The notes under the pieces are model-generated. The model was given only the letters and a program-made list of their open reading frames with translations, had not been told where the DNA came from and did not search any database. Source: Ekhidna sp051379705 (GTDB lineage Bacteria > Bacteroidota > Bacteroidia > Cytophagales > Cyclobacteriaceae). From it: DNA of 64,000 nucleotides. The position numbers and the translations under genes are program-made. Position 1 is the first letter of the stretch; every line of letters starts with the position of its first letter. Below, in pieces: positions 34,356 through 41,592 of the stretch. The stretch is from assembly GCF_051379705.1 (NCBI RefSeq), contig NZ_CP179868.1, positions 3,224,001-3,288,000 on the forward strand, given 5' to 3'.

Positions 34356-34467
34356 CCTTTTGTTAGAAAAATCTTAGCTAACCTTGAGTCATAAAGAAAT
34401 TCAAAGACAATCCATAGCTGGTTGAATTAGAACGGAGTTGCTTTGGTGAGGGCGCTCCGTTTGCTTT
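34356..34467 (+). ncRNA. Possible small RNA with promoter and terminator
   Basis: TTTTG (34356-34360), then 16 bases, then TAACCTTG (34377-34384, one mismatch to TAnnTTTG) could start transcription near 34390. A stem AACGGAG / CTCCGTT (34431-34437 and 34455-34461) with a 17-base loop and a following GCTTTTT would end it near 34467. The product would be about 75 bases with no ORF. No known RNA family was recognised, so this is inference. Confidence 0.25.
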
Positions 34468-34489
34468 TTATCTCCTCATAAGTTTTAGT

Positions 34490-34522
34490 AAAAAAAATGA
34501 CCAGAGAATTATTCCATGGTCA
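34490..34522 (-). terminator. Intrinsic terminator, minus strand
   Basis: Read on the minus strand, stem TGACCA / TGGTCA (34517-34522 and 34498-34503) encloses the inner pair GAAT / ATTC and is followed by eight T. It lies just downstream of the 28-codon ORF. Confidence 0.65.
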
Positions 34523-34548
34523 ATTAGCTTCCAGTAATTCTATTGAAC

Positions 34549-34635
34549 CTAAGCCTTTCTCAATTTTTGTGAAATCTTAATTCCTACAGCGGCTAGCAAC
34601 AGCGAAGCGATCAATAATGTTATTTTTTTTCTCAT
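34549..34635 (-). CDS. Small single-span membrane peptide (28 residues)
   Basis: A short ORF: MRKKITLLIASLLLAAVGIK followed by ISQKLRKA. It has a basic N-terminus, a 16-residue hydrophobic span and a basic C-terminus, like known small membrane proteins or toxin-like peptides. AAGGAG lies 6 bases before the ATG, an unusually good Shine-Dalgarno for this genome. A terminator at 34490-34522 closes the unit. It lies between the DinB gene and the DUF4249 gene. Real expression is not shown. Confidence 0.5.
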   Translation of the reverse strand: MRKKITLLIASLLLAAVGIKISQKLRKA

Positions 34636-34684
34636 ACTCCTTAGTCATGATCATTATGGTAAACCCCTAATGAGCTAAGGTTTT

Positions 34685-35515
34685 TTAAGGAACATTAAGA
34701 GAGCCTTCACTGCTTGATACAGTTCCGAAATACCCAAGCACTAAGGGTGCATTTGCATCTACATAGGACAGGTTTCCGGTTACAATAGCGGGCGTGGTTC
34801 CTGATGTGGTTCCAAGTGTAGTCACTTGAGACTTTAACAAGGCCAAATAATCATGCGAGCTAGAGGATATTGATTGTAACTGGACCGTCATCTCATCGCC
34901 AGATTCATATCCAAATTGCTGAAAATCGTTTGGAATAAGGTTTCCATTAAAGAGTCTATCATTTTGGATTGTAATGGATTCTGGTTCATTCAGGCGATCT
35001 CCGTTTTTAAAAAATATCCAGCGGTAATAATTTTCTTCATCGCTCGGATCTCGAGTTCTCACTTTGGGATAAAAAACAGTGATTTGCTGATTGTTATTAT
35101 TAGGATCATTTTCCTCGAAAGAATCAATTTGTAAATTAGCTATAGAAACAGAATTAGGCATTTTATCCCATTCTGAACGAATCTCAGTGGTGTCTATGAC
35201 TATTCTTACTCGATATTCAGTACCGCTACTGCCTCTATAAGGAACGTCCGCATCGTAGTAACCATCCGCCCGATATGAATAGCTAAAAACTTCCCCATTT
35301 CTGGACTGAACGATGACTTGAGCTGTTTCTACAGGTTGAACTTGAGTATTATCTGAAAAGCCATTTGAGCGTATCAGCCTGATAGACTGGTTGCCCAAAG
35401 AATCTGTTATCCAACCTTGAACCACAATCAAATTTTGAGACAAAGGAAGCTCAATTATTACCACTTCCTCACAGGCAATTATCAATGGTATCAATATGTA
35501 AATGAGTCGTTTCAC
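34685..35515 (-). CDS. DUF4249 lipoprotein
   Basis: A 276-residue outer-membrane or periplasmic lipoprotein of the DUF4249 family, usually encoded beside a TonB-dependent receptor, as here. The lipid-bearing Cys is in LIIACEE (residue 15). The start is GTG, and it overlaps the receptor stop by one base (TAGTG), so translation is coupled. The family pattern VVQGWITDSLGNQSIRL near residue 31 is present, and the rest is beta-rich. It probably helps the receptor bind its substrate, which is unknown. Confidence 0.9.
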   Translation of the reverse strand: MKRLIYILIPLIIACEEVVIIELPLSQNLIVVQGWITDSLGNQSIRLIRSNGFSDNTQVQPVETAQVIVQSRNGEVFSYSYRADGYYDADVPYRGSSGTEYRVRIVIDTTEIRSEWDKMPNSVSIANLQIDSFEENDPNNNNQQITVFYPKVRTRDPSDEENYYRWIFFKNGDRLNEPESITIQNDRLFNGNLIPNDFQQFGYESGDEMTVQLQSISSSSHDYLALLKSQVTTLGTTSGTTPAIVTGNLSYVDANAPLVLGYFGTVSSSEGSLNVP

Positions 35516-38130
35516 TAAAATTTGAAATTATAAGTGATTGCAGGAATAATTGTACCAAGAATTGAATATTTGACTACCTGTGCTGTACCGGGATCAAGTG
35601 GGGATTCTCTGTAGAAATAGGAGTATGCATTTTTACGTGCATATACGTTGTAGATTGTAAATATCCAATAGTCTCTATTCTTTCTTCTTTTATCGTTCTT
35701 TTTAAACTTCTTGCCTTCCCAGCGCAAAGACAAGTCCAAACGGTGATAATTTGGTAGTCGAGCATTGTTTCTAAATTGAAAGTGTGGTACGAGATTATCT
35801 TCAAATATATATTTATCCGTAGGTAGTGTTACAGGTATCCCTGTGTTAAATAAAAAGTTTGCAGAGGCGCTTAAGCGTGGCGAAAGCTCCATACTCCAGG
35901 ATGTTGAAAAATCGTGTGTCTTATCATGATTTTCCAGAATGAAACGCTCATTATTGTTTTCAGGGATTCTACTTTCAGCACGTGATAGTGTGTAGCTGAT
36001 CCAGCCTTTTAGTCGGCCGTATTTTTTTTTTGCATATAACTCTAAGCCATAAGCTCGTGCCTGTGTGAAAATCAATTCAGTCTCAATATTCTCGTTGAAG
36101 TCCAAATCGGCTCCGCTTTTATACTGAATGTTGTTGTCAATATCCTTATAGTAAATCTCTGATGATAGTTCCCATGTATTTTCCTTAAGATTTTTGTAAA
36201 AACCAATGGTATACTGATTGGTGGTTGATGGTGGAATGTAGGTGTCACTTAGTTTCCAAATATCTGTAGGAGATGGTGATATAGTATTTGAAATCAAGTG
36301 CAGATACTGAGCAGTCCTGGAAAATGAAGCTTTAATTGCTGATTTTTCATTCAGTCGCCAATTAACCGAAACCCGTGGCTCAATGTTGTAATCTTTATTG
36401 ATAAGATCAAGACCATTAAATCTCAATGTATCGGCTATGGTTGAATCATTTATTTGTATTTCATCATCATATTCGAATACGGTACCTGGCCCAATGTTAT
36501 GGAGGCTACTTACTCTTAAACCATAGTTTAACTGAAGATTGTTTTTCTGTATCTCCTGGCTAATGTGGAAGGCTGTTTCAAAACCTTGTTCGTTTTCTAA
36601 TTCCACTCGATTGGTCGTTGCATTTTGATCTAAGGGTTCTCGCGATCCCGGCTTTAATCGATGATATATTGCACTCCACCCAAACGTAAGTTCATTACTT
36701 GGACTAAGAACATATGTCAAATCTCCTTTAATGCTATAGTCAGAAATTTTAGATCTGCCTACGAAAGCTCCTGGTTCTTCAGTACTTTCTATTCTATAAT
36801 TGTATTCGGATACAAAGGCAGATATGTTAGAAAAAAGCCTTGGCGTAAAAAGATAATTCCACCTGAAATTCAACATTCTATTGCCCCAATTTCTGGTAGA
36901 ATTAAGTCCGGCTACATTGCGGTCATTGCCGATGTATCCCGACAAATAGTAGGTACTTGCCTGGCTATATTTGAAATTTAACTTAAGGTTTAAATCCTGG
37001 AAACGAATCCTGTTTCGTTGTACGGAAGTACTGGCAAAATCATCAATAGAAAGGTTAAGTAGACTTTGCCTGCCTGAGATCAGATAGGAACTCTTGCCTT
37101 CATGGATTGGTCCCTCGAACAATGCTCTGGCAGATACTGCACCTATCCCACCTGAAAAGCTTCGTCGGTTTGTATTCCCCTCTTTCTGTCGCACTTCAAT
37201 AACTGAAGATGTCCTGCCACCATAGGAGGGAGGTATGTATCCTTTCATGATCCGAACATTATTTACAGCTTCTGGATTAAAAACTGAGATGAAACCATAC
37301 AAATGGTTAGGATTGTAGATCGTGGCCTCATCAAGCAGGGTGAGGTTTTGATCTACACCACCTCCGCGCACATGGATACCACTGGCATCCTCGCCGATCG
37401 CTCGGATTCCAGGTTTGAGGAGGGCATTTTGAATAACGTCAACTTCACCAAGGAAATAAGGGATTTGTCCATCTGCGCCATCTATCGAAATGCGATTGAT
37501 TGATGGTATTGTTTCGGATAAATTGATGTCATCAGATAATGATGAAACTTCAACTTCTTCCAGTTCGGTAATCTTTGGCAATACGGAAACCTCCAGGTAG
37601 GTTGTTCGGTAAAGTGAAACTTCTGATTTCTTGACCCGATACCCGAGGTGAGAAAACTGAAGTTCATAGGTGCCTTCCCTTAAGGTGATGGTATAGTAGC
37701 CGTATCCATTTGTTGTAGTGCCCAAGGTTGTACCGAGAACCTGCACTGAAGCCCCGATTATATGCTCTCCTGACTCAGCATTCTTCAATAATCCATGGAC
37801 TGTATAAGTTTTTGGAATATGAGGAGATAAAATTATTTGACTTCCAGTGTAGGTGATGTCTGCAATTAATTCCTCTTTAATAAGCTCGAAGAATTCCCGG
37901 ACGGTGGTACCTCGTTTTATTTCAAGAGATTGATTGGTAAGTTTATCCGCGCTGTAGGCTACATTGAAATCACTTGCTCGCAAAGAATCAAGTGCTTCAA
38001 AAAGTGTGATGTCTCCCCAGAAACTAAGCTTTTGATCTAATGTGTTTTGTTGAGCACACAATACACTCATGCAACACAAAAGTGCGATGCCTAAAAATAT
38101 GCGAATTTTGGAATTGCAGGTGATAAACAC
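35515..38130 (-). CDS. TonB-dependent receptor with STN signalling domain
   Basis: An 871-residue outer-membrane receptor. Order: signal peptide (to about residue 26, CAQ), STN/secretin-like signalling domain (about 28-100, FWGDITLFEALDSLRASDFN), carboxypeptidase-like regulatory domain (about 108-190, AGTTLG-like repeat in VLGTTLGTTTNGYGYY), plug (about 195-320, LKPGIRAIGEDASGIHVRGG) and a 22-strand barrel to the C-terminus. The STN domain links it to the adjacent FecR and sigma factor for transmembrane signalling. The start is GTG. The ligand is unknown. Confidence 0.95.
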   Translation of the reverse strand: MFITCNSKIRIFLGIALLCCMSVLCAQQNTLDQKLSFWGDITLFEALDSLRASDFNVAYSADKLTNQSLEIKRGTTVREFFELIKEELIADITYTGSQIILSPHIPKTYTVHGLLKNAESGEHIIGASVQVLGTTLGTTTNGYGYYTITLREGTYELQFSHLGYRVKKSEVSLYRTTYLEVSVLPKITELEEVEVSSLSDDINLSETIPSINRISIDGADGQIPYFLGEVDVIQNALLKPGIRAIGEDASGIHVRGGGVDQNLTLLDEATIYNPNHLYGFISVFNPEAVNNVRIMKGYIPPSYGGRTSSVIEVRQKEGNTNRRSFSGGIGAVSARALFEGPIHEGKSSYLISGRQSLLNLSIDDFASTSVQRNRIRFQDLNLKLNFKYSQASTYYLSGYIGNDRNVAGLNSTRNWGNRMLNFRWNYLFTPRLFSNISAFVSEYNYRIESTEEPGAFVGRSKISDYSIKGDLTYVLSPSNELTFGWSAIYHRLKPGSREPLDQNATTNRVELENEQGFETAFHISQEIQKNNLQLNYGLRVSSLHNIGPGTVFEYDDEIQINDSTIADTLRFNGLDLINKDYNIEPRVSVNWRLNEKSAIKASFSRTAQYLHLISNTISPSPTDIWKLSDTYIPPSTTNQYTIGFYKNLKENTWELSSEIYYKDIDNNIQYKSGADLDFNENIETELIFTQARAYGLELYAKKKYGRLKGWISYTLSRAESRIPENNNERFILENHDKTHDFSTSWSMELSPRLSASANFLFNTGIPVTLPTDKYIFEDNLVPHFQFRNNARLPNYHRLDLSLRWEGKKFKKNDKRRKNRDYWIFTIYNVYARKNAYSYFYRESPLDPGTAQVVKYSILGTIIPAITYNFKF

Positions 38131-38163
38131 GTCTGCAAAAGTAATGAAACGAGAAGGTGGAAA

Positions 38164-39048
38164 TTAGCAGCCTTGACCTGAAATTTTTACAGTATCATTC
38201 TTGCGAGATGTTTTGAGACTTAGCGCAGTGCTGATGGTCTTAAGAACTTTGCTTAGCGGTTCATTATTAAATGAAACCGAGAGTCTGCAATTCTGAAGCT
38301 TAGTATTAGATAGTTCGAATTCTACGTTATAGTATTCTCCTAACTCTTTTAGTGCTTGACTTAAAGGTGTTTTATCGAAATTAAATACACCATTTCTCCA
38401 ACTCATAATGTTTTCCGAAGGAATCTCACTAAAGCTGACTGAAGCAGTTTTTCTATTGAAAATGGCTTCATTACCAGCAGGGACTTGTGTTTGCTGCCCT
38501 TCTTTTTCAAATGCGACCAAGCCTCTGTCTACGTAAAGCTTTACTTCTTCCCCAGTTGTGATCAAGTTGAAAGCAGTTCCTAATACTTTGACATCTACTC
38601 CATTTACATCGATGATGAATGGTTTATTGCTTTTTTGAATATCAAAATAAGCCTCACCTTGAAATGACACATTTCGCTCATCTCCAAATTCTTCAGGATA
38701 AGTAAACGATGAATTGGCATTTAGAATACCAACAGAACCATCAGGAAAAGTAACACTTACCTTTTGGTCAGCTGAGGCTACATGGAGTTGAGATGAGGTA
38801 GGGTTGTATAGGAAGACAGATATCGTAAGTATTGCCAGAATAGCTACTGCAGCGGCTACTTTCATCCACACAAAACCTTTATTAGGGTTATGAATCTTTT
38901 GATTCAATCTTTCCCAAGCTAGATTTTCATCTACTTCGGGTGCATCTGTTTCGGAATGCTGAAGTAGAAACTCAACAAAACCATCCTCCTTTTCAGAAGG
39001 TTGCTCTTGATAGTTGAGGTGGTTATATACTTTCAGGTCTTTCGCCAT
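38164..39048 (-). CDS. FecR family anti-sigma factor
   Basis: A 294-residue single-pass regulator. The cytoplasmic N-terminus (about 1-75) is acidic, one TM spans about 77-97 (VAAAVAILAILTISVFLY), and the periplasmic FecR domain follows (VTFPDGSVGILNANSSFTYPEEF). The C-terminal DUF4974 domain (about 220-294: FDKTPLSQALKELGEYYNVEF) is the region that meets the receptor's STN domain. It lies 34 bases upstream of the TonB-receptor gene and downstream of the ECF sigma factor. Confidence 0.95.
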   Translation of the reverse strand: MAKDLKVYNHLNYQEQPSEKEDGFVEFLLQHSETDAPEVDENLAWERLNQKIHNPNKGFVWMKVAAAVAILAILTISVFLYNPTSSQLHVASADQKVSVTFPDGSVGILNANSSFTYPEEFGDERNVSFQGEAYFDIQKSNKPFIIDVNGVDVKVLGTAFNLITTGEEVKLYVDRGLVAFEKEGQQTQVPAGNEAIFNRKTASVSFSEIPSENIMSWRNGVFNFDKTPLSQALKELGEYYNVEFELSNTKLQNCRLSVSFNNEPLSKVLKTISTALSLKTSRKNDTVKISGQGC

Positions 39049-39103
39049 ACTTAATTGTCAGTCAATCAAACCGGGGGCAACCCCCAATTTTTTTTCACTT
39101 TTT

Positions 39104-39673
39104 TTAATTCATATGTTCCTTATAGTGTTTGTACACATGCTCGAGTGATTCCCTCAATTTTTTCAGTGCAATTCCCATTTGATTTTCCACCGTTTTTTTT
39201 GAGAGATCCAGCTCTTCAGCTATTTCCTCATATGTCATTCCAGCGTTTCGACTTAGCATAAATATCTTGCGACATTTCGTAGGAAGTGCGTCTATTGCTG
39301 TCTGAATATACTTTTTCAATTTCTCATTTTCCCCTTCATCTTTTTTAGGCATGCTTACGCTAAGCATTACCTCACTTACATCGGCCATAGACTGCTGCTT
39401 TGGCAGTTCTAGTTTGATGTAGTTAAGGCATTTGTTTTTGACGGCCGAGTAGAGATATGTTTTTAATGTTGTCTGAATTTCAATATTGCTTCTCTTTTCC
39501 CAGATGTATAGGAATACCTCTTGTGCCATCTCTTCGGCGATAGTAGAATCTCGAACATAGGTGAATGCAAAACGATACAATTCCTTATAGTACCTTTTGA
39601 ATATGACCTCATATGATGAGAAGTCATTACTCTTCACTTGCTGGAAAAGCAAAAGGTCATTTTCAGGAGTCAT
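39104..39673 (-). CDS. ECF-type RNA polymerase sigma-70 factor
   Basis: A 189-residue sigma factor of the FecI-like group. Region 2: YKELYRFAFTYVRDSTIAEEMAQ, then EVFLYIWEKRSNIE. Region 4 near the end: LPTKCRKIFMLSRNAGMTYEEIA, then EELDLSKKTVENQMGIALKKL. Part of a sigma / FecR / TonB-receptor / DUF4249 set of the surface-signalling type. It starts 5 bases after the serine-hydrolase-like gene, so they may share a transcript. Confidence 0.95.
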   Translation of the reverse strand: MTPENDLLLFQQVKSNDFSSYEVIFKRYYKELYRFAFTYVRDSTIAEEMAQEVFLYIWEKRSNIEIQTTLKTYLYSAVKNKCLNYIKLELPKQQSMADVSEVMLSVSMPKKDEGENEKLKKYIQTAIDALPTKCRKIFMLSRNAGMTYEEIAEELDLSKKTVENQMGIALKKLRESLEHVYKHYKEHMN

Positions 39674-39678
39674 GTGGA

Positions 39679-40797
39679 TTATTGAAGCGTATTCGTAATT
39701 TCTGCGAACAAGTTTAATGATGGATTTACTAATCCAAAAAAGTAGTTCTCCGCGAAGATAGAAACAATCATGTTTTCAGATGGTATTATGTAAATGGTTT
39801 GACCTATTCCTCCTCTGATGAAATAGGCTTCTTCATGGGGAATGGGGAGAATCCCTGAAAAATTGCTGCCAAATAACTGCCAGAAATACCCAACACTGAA
39901 TGATTCCGATACGGTATGTTGCAAAGTGGTTGCCTCTGCAACAAAATTCGGATCTATTATTCGTCGCCCATTCCAGGTGCCATTGTTTAGAAACAAATAA
40001 CCAAGCTTTGTCCAATCTAATAAAGAGACTGAAATACCGTCACCGCTATTGAAATTTCCTTGGGGATCTACATCAATTCTGAAATTTGAAATAGTAAGGG
40101 GATCTAAAAGATTTTCAATTAAAAATGCATCAAAATCTCGATCAGAAGCATTTTCGATTATTTCAGAAAGTATGATACCAGCACCTGAATTGAAGTTATA
40201 TCGAAGACCTGCCGGCGCTTCCATGGGTTTTTCAAGAATGAACCTTATCCAATCATTGGTAAGCTTCATTTGGTTAAGGTCATTTTCCTGACTAAATGGC
40301 TGAATACTCTCATTCCAGGAAAATCCACTCTTATGAGTGAGCAAGTCGGCAATGGTAATCGCCTCCTTATCCGGATCTGCTTCAAAAATATCCGCATAAT
40401 TAGGTAAGTAATCAGCGATTGGATCTTCTATAGATAGGAGCCTTATATCTTCTGCGACTCCAATAGCAGCTAGAGCAAAGCAAAGCCCTGCACTTCCAAT
40501 ATTCGATGTTGAGTCTCTTTTCCGTAGAGTCGTTTTACGAATTAAAACACCCTGAGATGGAGAAGTACGGTTATAGTAATTTTCAAATACCAGCTTGTCA
40601 TTTCGAATAATTATAAGTCCATTAATCTCTTGAAACTGATTTAATTGGATGAGCTCATTTAACTCTAAAAGCCCCTGATTTGAAAGCTCCTCATTATCAG
40701 GCAATTCATATTCCCAAATTTCCTGGTCTGGAGCCACTTCGTCAGCCACATAGCATGAGGAGAATAAGACAGCGACCAATAGAAGTGTTTTTCGCAT
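39679..40797 (-). CDS. Serine-hydrolase-like lipoprotein, catalytic Lys missing
   Basis: A 372-residue class C beta-lactamase-fold protein. Lipobox Cys at residue 15 (LFSSC). The fold is clear from ITIADLLTHKSGFSW (about 148-162), the YNFNSGAGIILSEI segment and IRGGIGQTIYIIP near the C-terminus. At the position of the SxxK motif the chain reads S102-A-G-L105, so the general-base Lys is absent. It probably binds a ligand or has lost its activity. Its start overlaps the upstream gene's stop (TAATG). Confidence 0.85.
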   Translation of the reverse strand: MRKTLLLVAVLFSSCYVADEVAPDQEIWEYELPDNEELSNQGLLELNELIQLNQFQEINGLIIIRNDKLVFENYYNRTSPSQGVLIRKTTLRKRDSTSNIGSAGLCFALAAIGVAEDIRLLSIEDPIADYLPNYADIFEADPDKEAITIADLLTHKSGFSWNESIQPFSQENDLNQMKLTNDWIRFILEKPMEAPAGLRYNFNSGAGIILSEIIENASDRDFDAFLIENLLDPLTISNFRIDVDPQGNFNSGDGISVSLLDWTKLGYLFLNNGTWNGRRIIDPNFVAEATTLQHTVSESFSVGYFWQLFGSNFSGILPIPHEEAYFIRGGIGQTIYIIPSENMIVSIFAENYFFGLVNPSLNLFAEITNTLQ

Positions 40798-41480
40798 TAG
40801 GTAAATAACGTATAATTTCCATGCTGATCCGAAGCTGGAGCAGGTTTCATGAATGAAACATCATTGCCATCGATATCCCTGATTTTGGGAGTAACTGTAT
40901 GCGATAAAAATTCCTCCGTGTGTTCTTTACTTAGCAATTCATTAAGTTCCTCCTGATCTTCCGATTCCAGCCATCTGCGTGTGGAAGCAGTATCCATTAT
41001 GGCAGGCATATCATCTTGGAAATCAGAAATCTGATTATTCGAAGGCCTGGTAATCATAATAAAAGAATGTGATCCTTCATCATTTTCTTCCCACATGCCG
41101 GCTACCGAGAATACTTTTTTGTCCGGATAAAAAAAATAATGAGGTACCTGTTGTTTTTTGGCGACCTGCTTCCAGAGATAGAACCCATCCATCGGAATCA
41201 CGCATCGGTGTGTGGATAGCTTTTTTTTGTAGCTGGCCTTGCTCATGACCGAGTCCATGGGGAGGTTGAAGAATTTGGGGCTCATTGCCCTATTATTGGA
41301 CCATAAGGCCATTAAGCCCCAATTGAAGAAAGAAATTTTTTCTGGATTTATACTGGTTATAACCGGTAATATCTTTGTTGGAGCAGCATTGAATTGAGGT
41401 TCGTAGGTCTCAGGAACCTCGGCTCCCAAAACAAGCGCAAGCTCATCCGGTTTTAGTGTTATGGTATATCGATCCAGCAT
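40797..41480 (-). CDS. SRAP (YedK/HMCES)-like protein with all three catalytic residues replaced
   Basis: A 227-residue protein of the SOS response-associated peptidase family, which in other organisms crosslinks to abasic sites in DNA through Cys2. The fold is evident from FNAAPTKILPVI, RCVIPMDGFYLW and the region around QDDMPAIM. However the start reads M-L-D-R-Y where the family has M-C-G-R-Y (Cys2 to Leu), the conserved Glu of GFYEW is Leu (about residue 102), and the His before xRMP is Gln (about 155). The Asn of FNLPMDSV (about 72) is retained. It is likely a pseudoenzyme. An upstream ATG at 41516 would add 12 residues and does not restore a Cys2. Confidence 0.85.
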   Translation of the reverse strand: MLDRYTITLKPDELALVLGAEVPETYEPQFNAAPTKILPVITSINPEKISFFNWGLMALWSNNRAMSPKFFNLPMDSVMSKASYKKKLSTHRCVIPMDGFYLWKQVAKKQQVPHYFFYPDKKVFSVAGMWEENDEGSHSFIMITRPSNNQISDFQDDMPAIMDTASTRRWLESEDQEELNELLSKEHTEEFLSHTVTPKIRDIDGNDVSFMKPAPASDQHGNYTLFT

Positions 41481-41561
41481 TTTTGGCAATTTAACACGAG
41501 AACATGGGTAACTCAATTTTCATTTTGTGTCAAAAGCAAATTTTTATTTTAATGGATGGGT

Positions 41562-41569
41562 TAATTTTG
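41562..41569 (+). promoter_or_regulatory. Probable -7 promoter element (TAATTTTG) for the E2 gene
   Basis: Exact match to TAnnTTTG, 23 bases before the ATG at 41593. No -33 TTG is clear in the AT-rich bases upstream. Confidence 0.5.
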
Positions 41570-41592
41570 ACATAGAATTAAAGACGATCTAA

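Larger units (their letters stand above)
34254..34684. other. 431-base intergenic region
   Basis: The largest gap in the window. It holds a plus-strand hairpin with a T-run near 34431-34467, a minus-strand terminator at 34490-34522, and a 28-codon minus-strand ORF at 34549-34635. The remaining parts (34254-34355 and 34640-34684) show no gene or clear structure. Confidence 0.6.
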
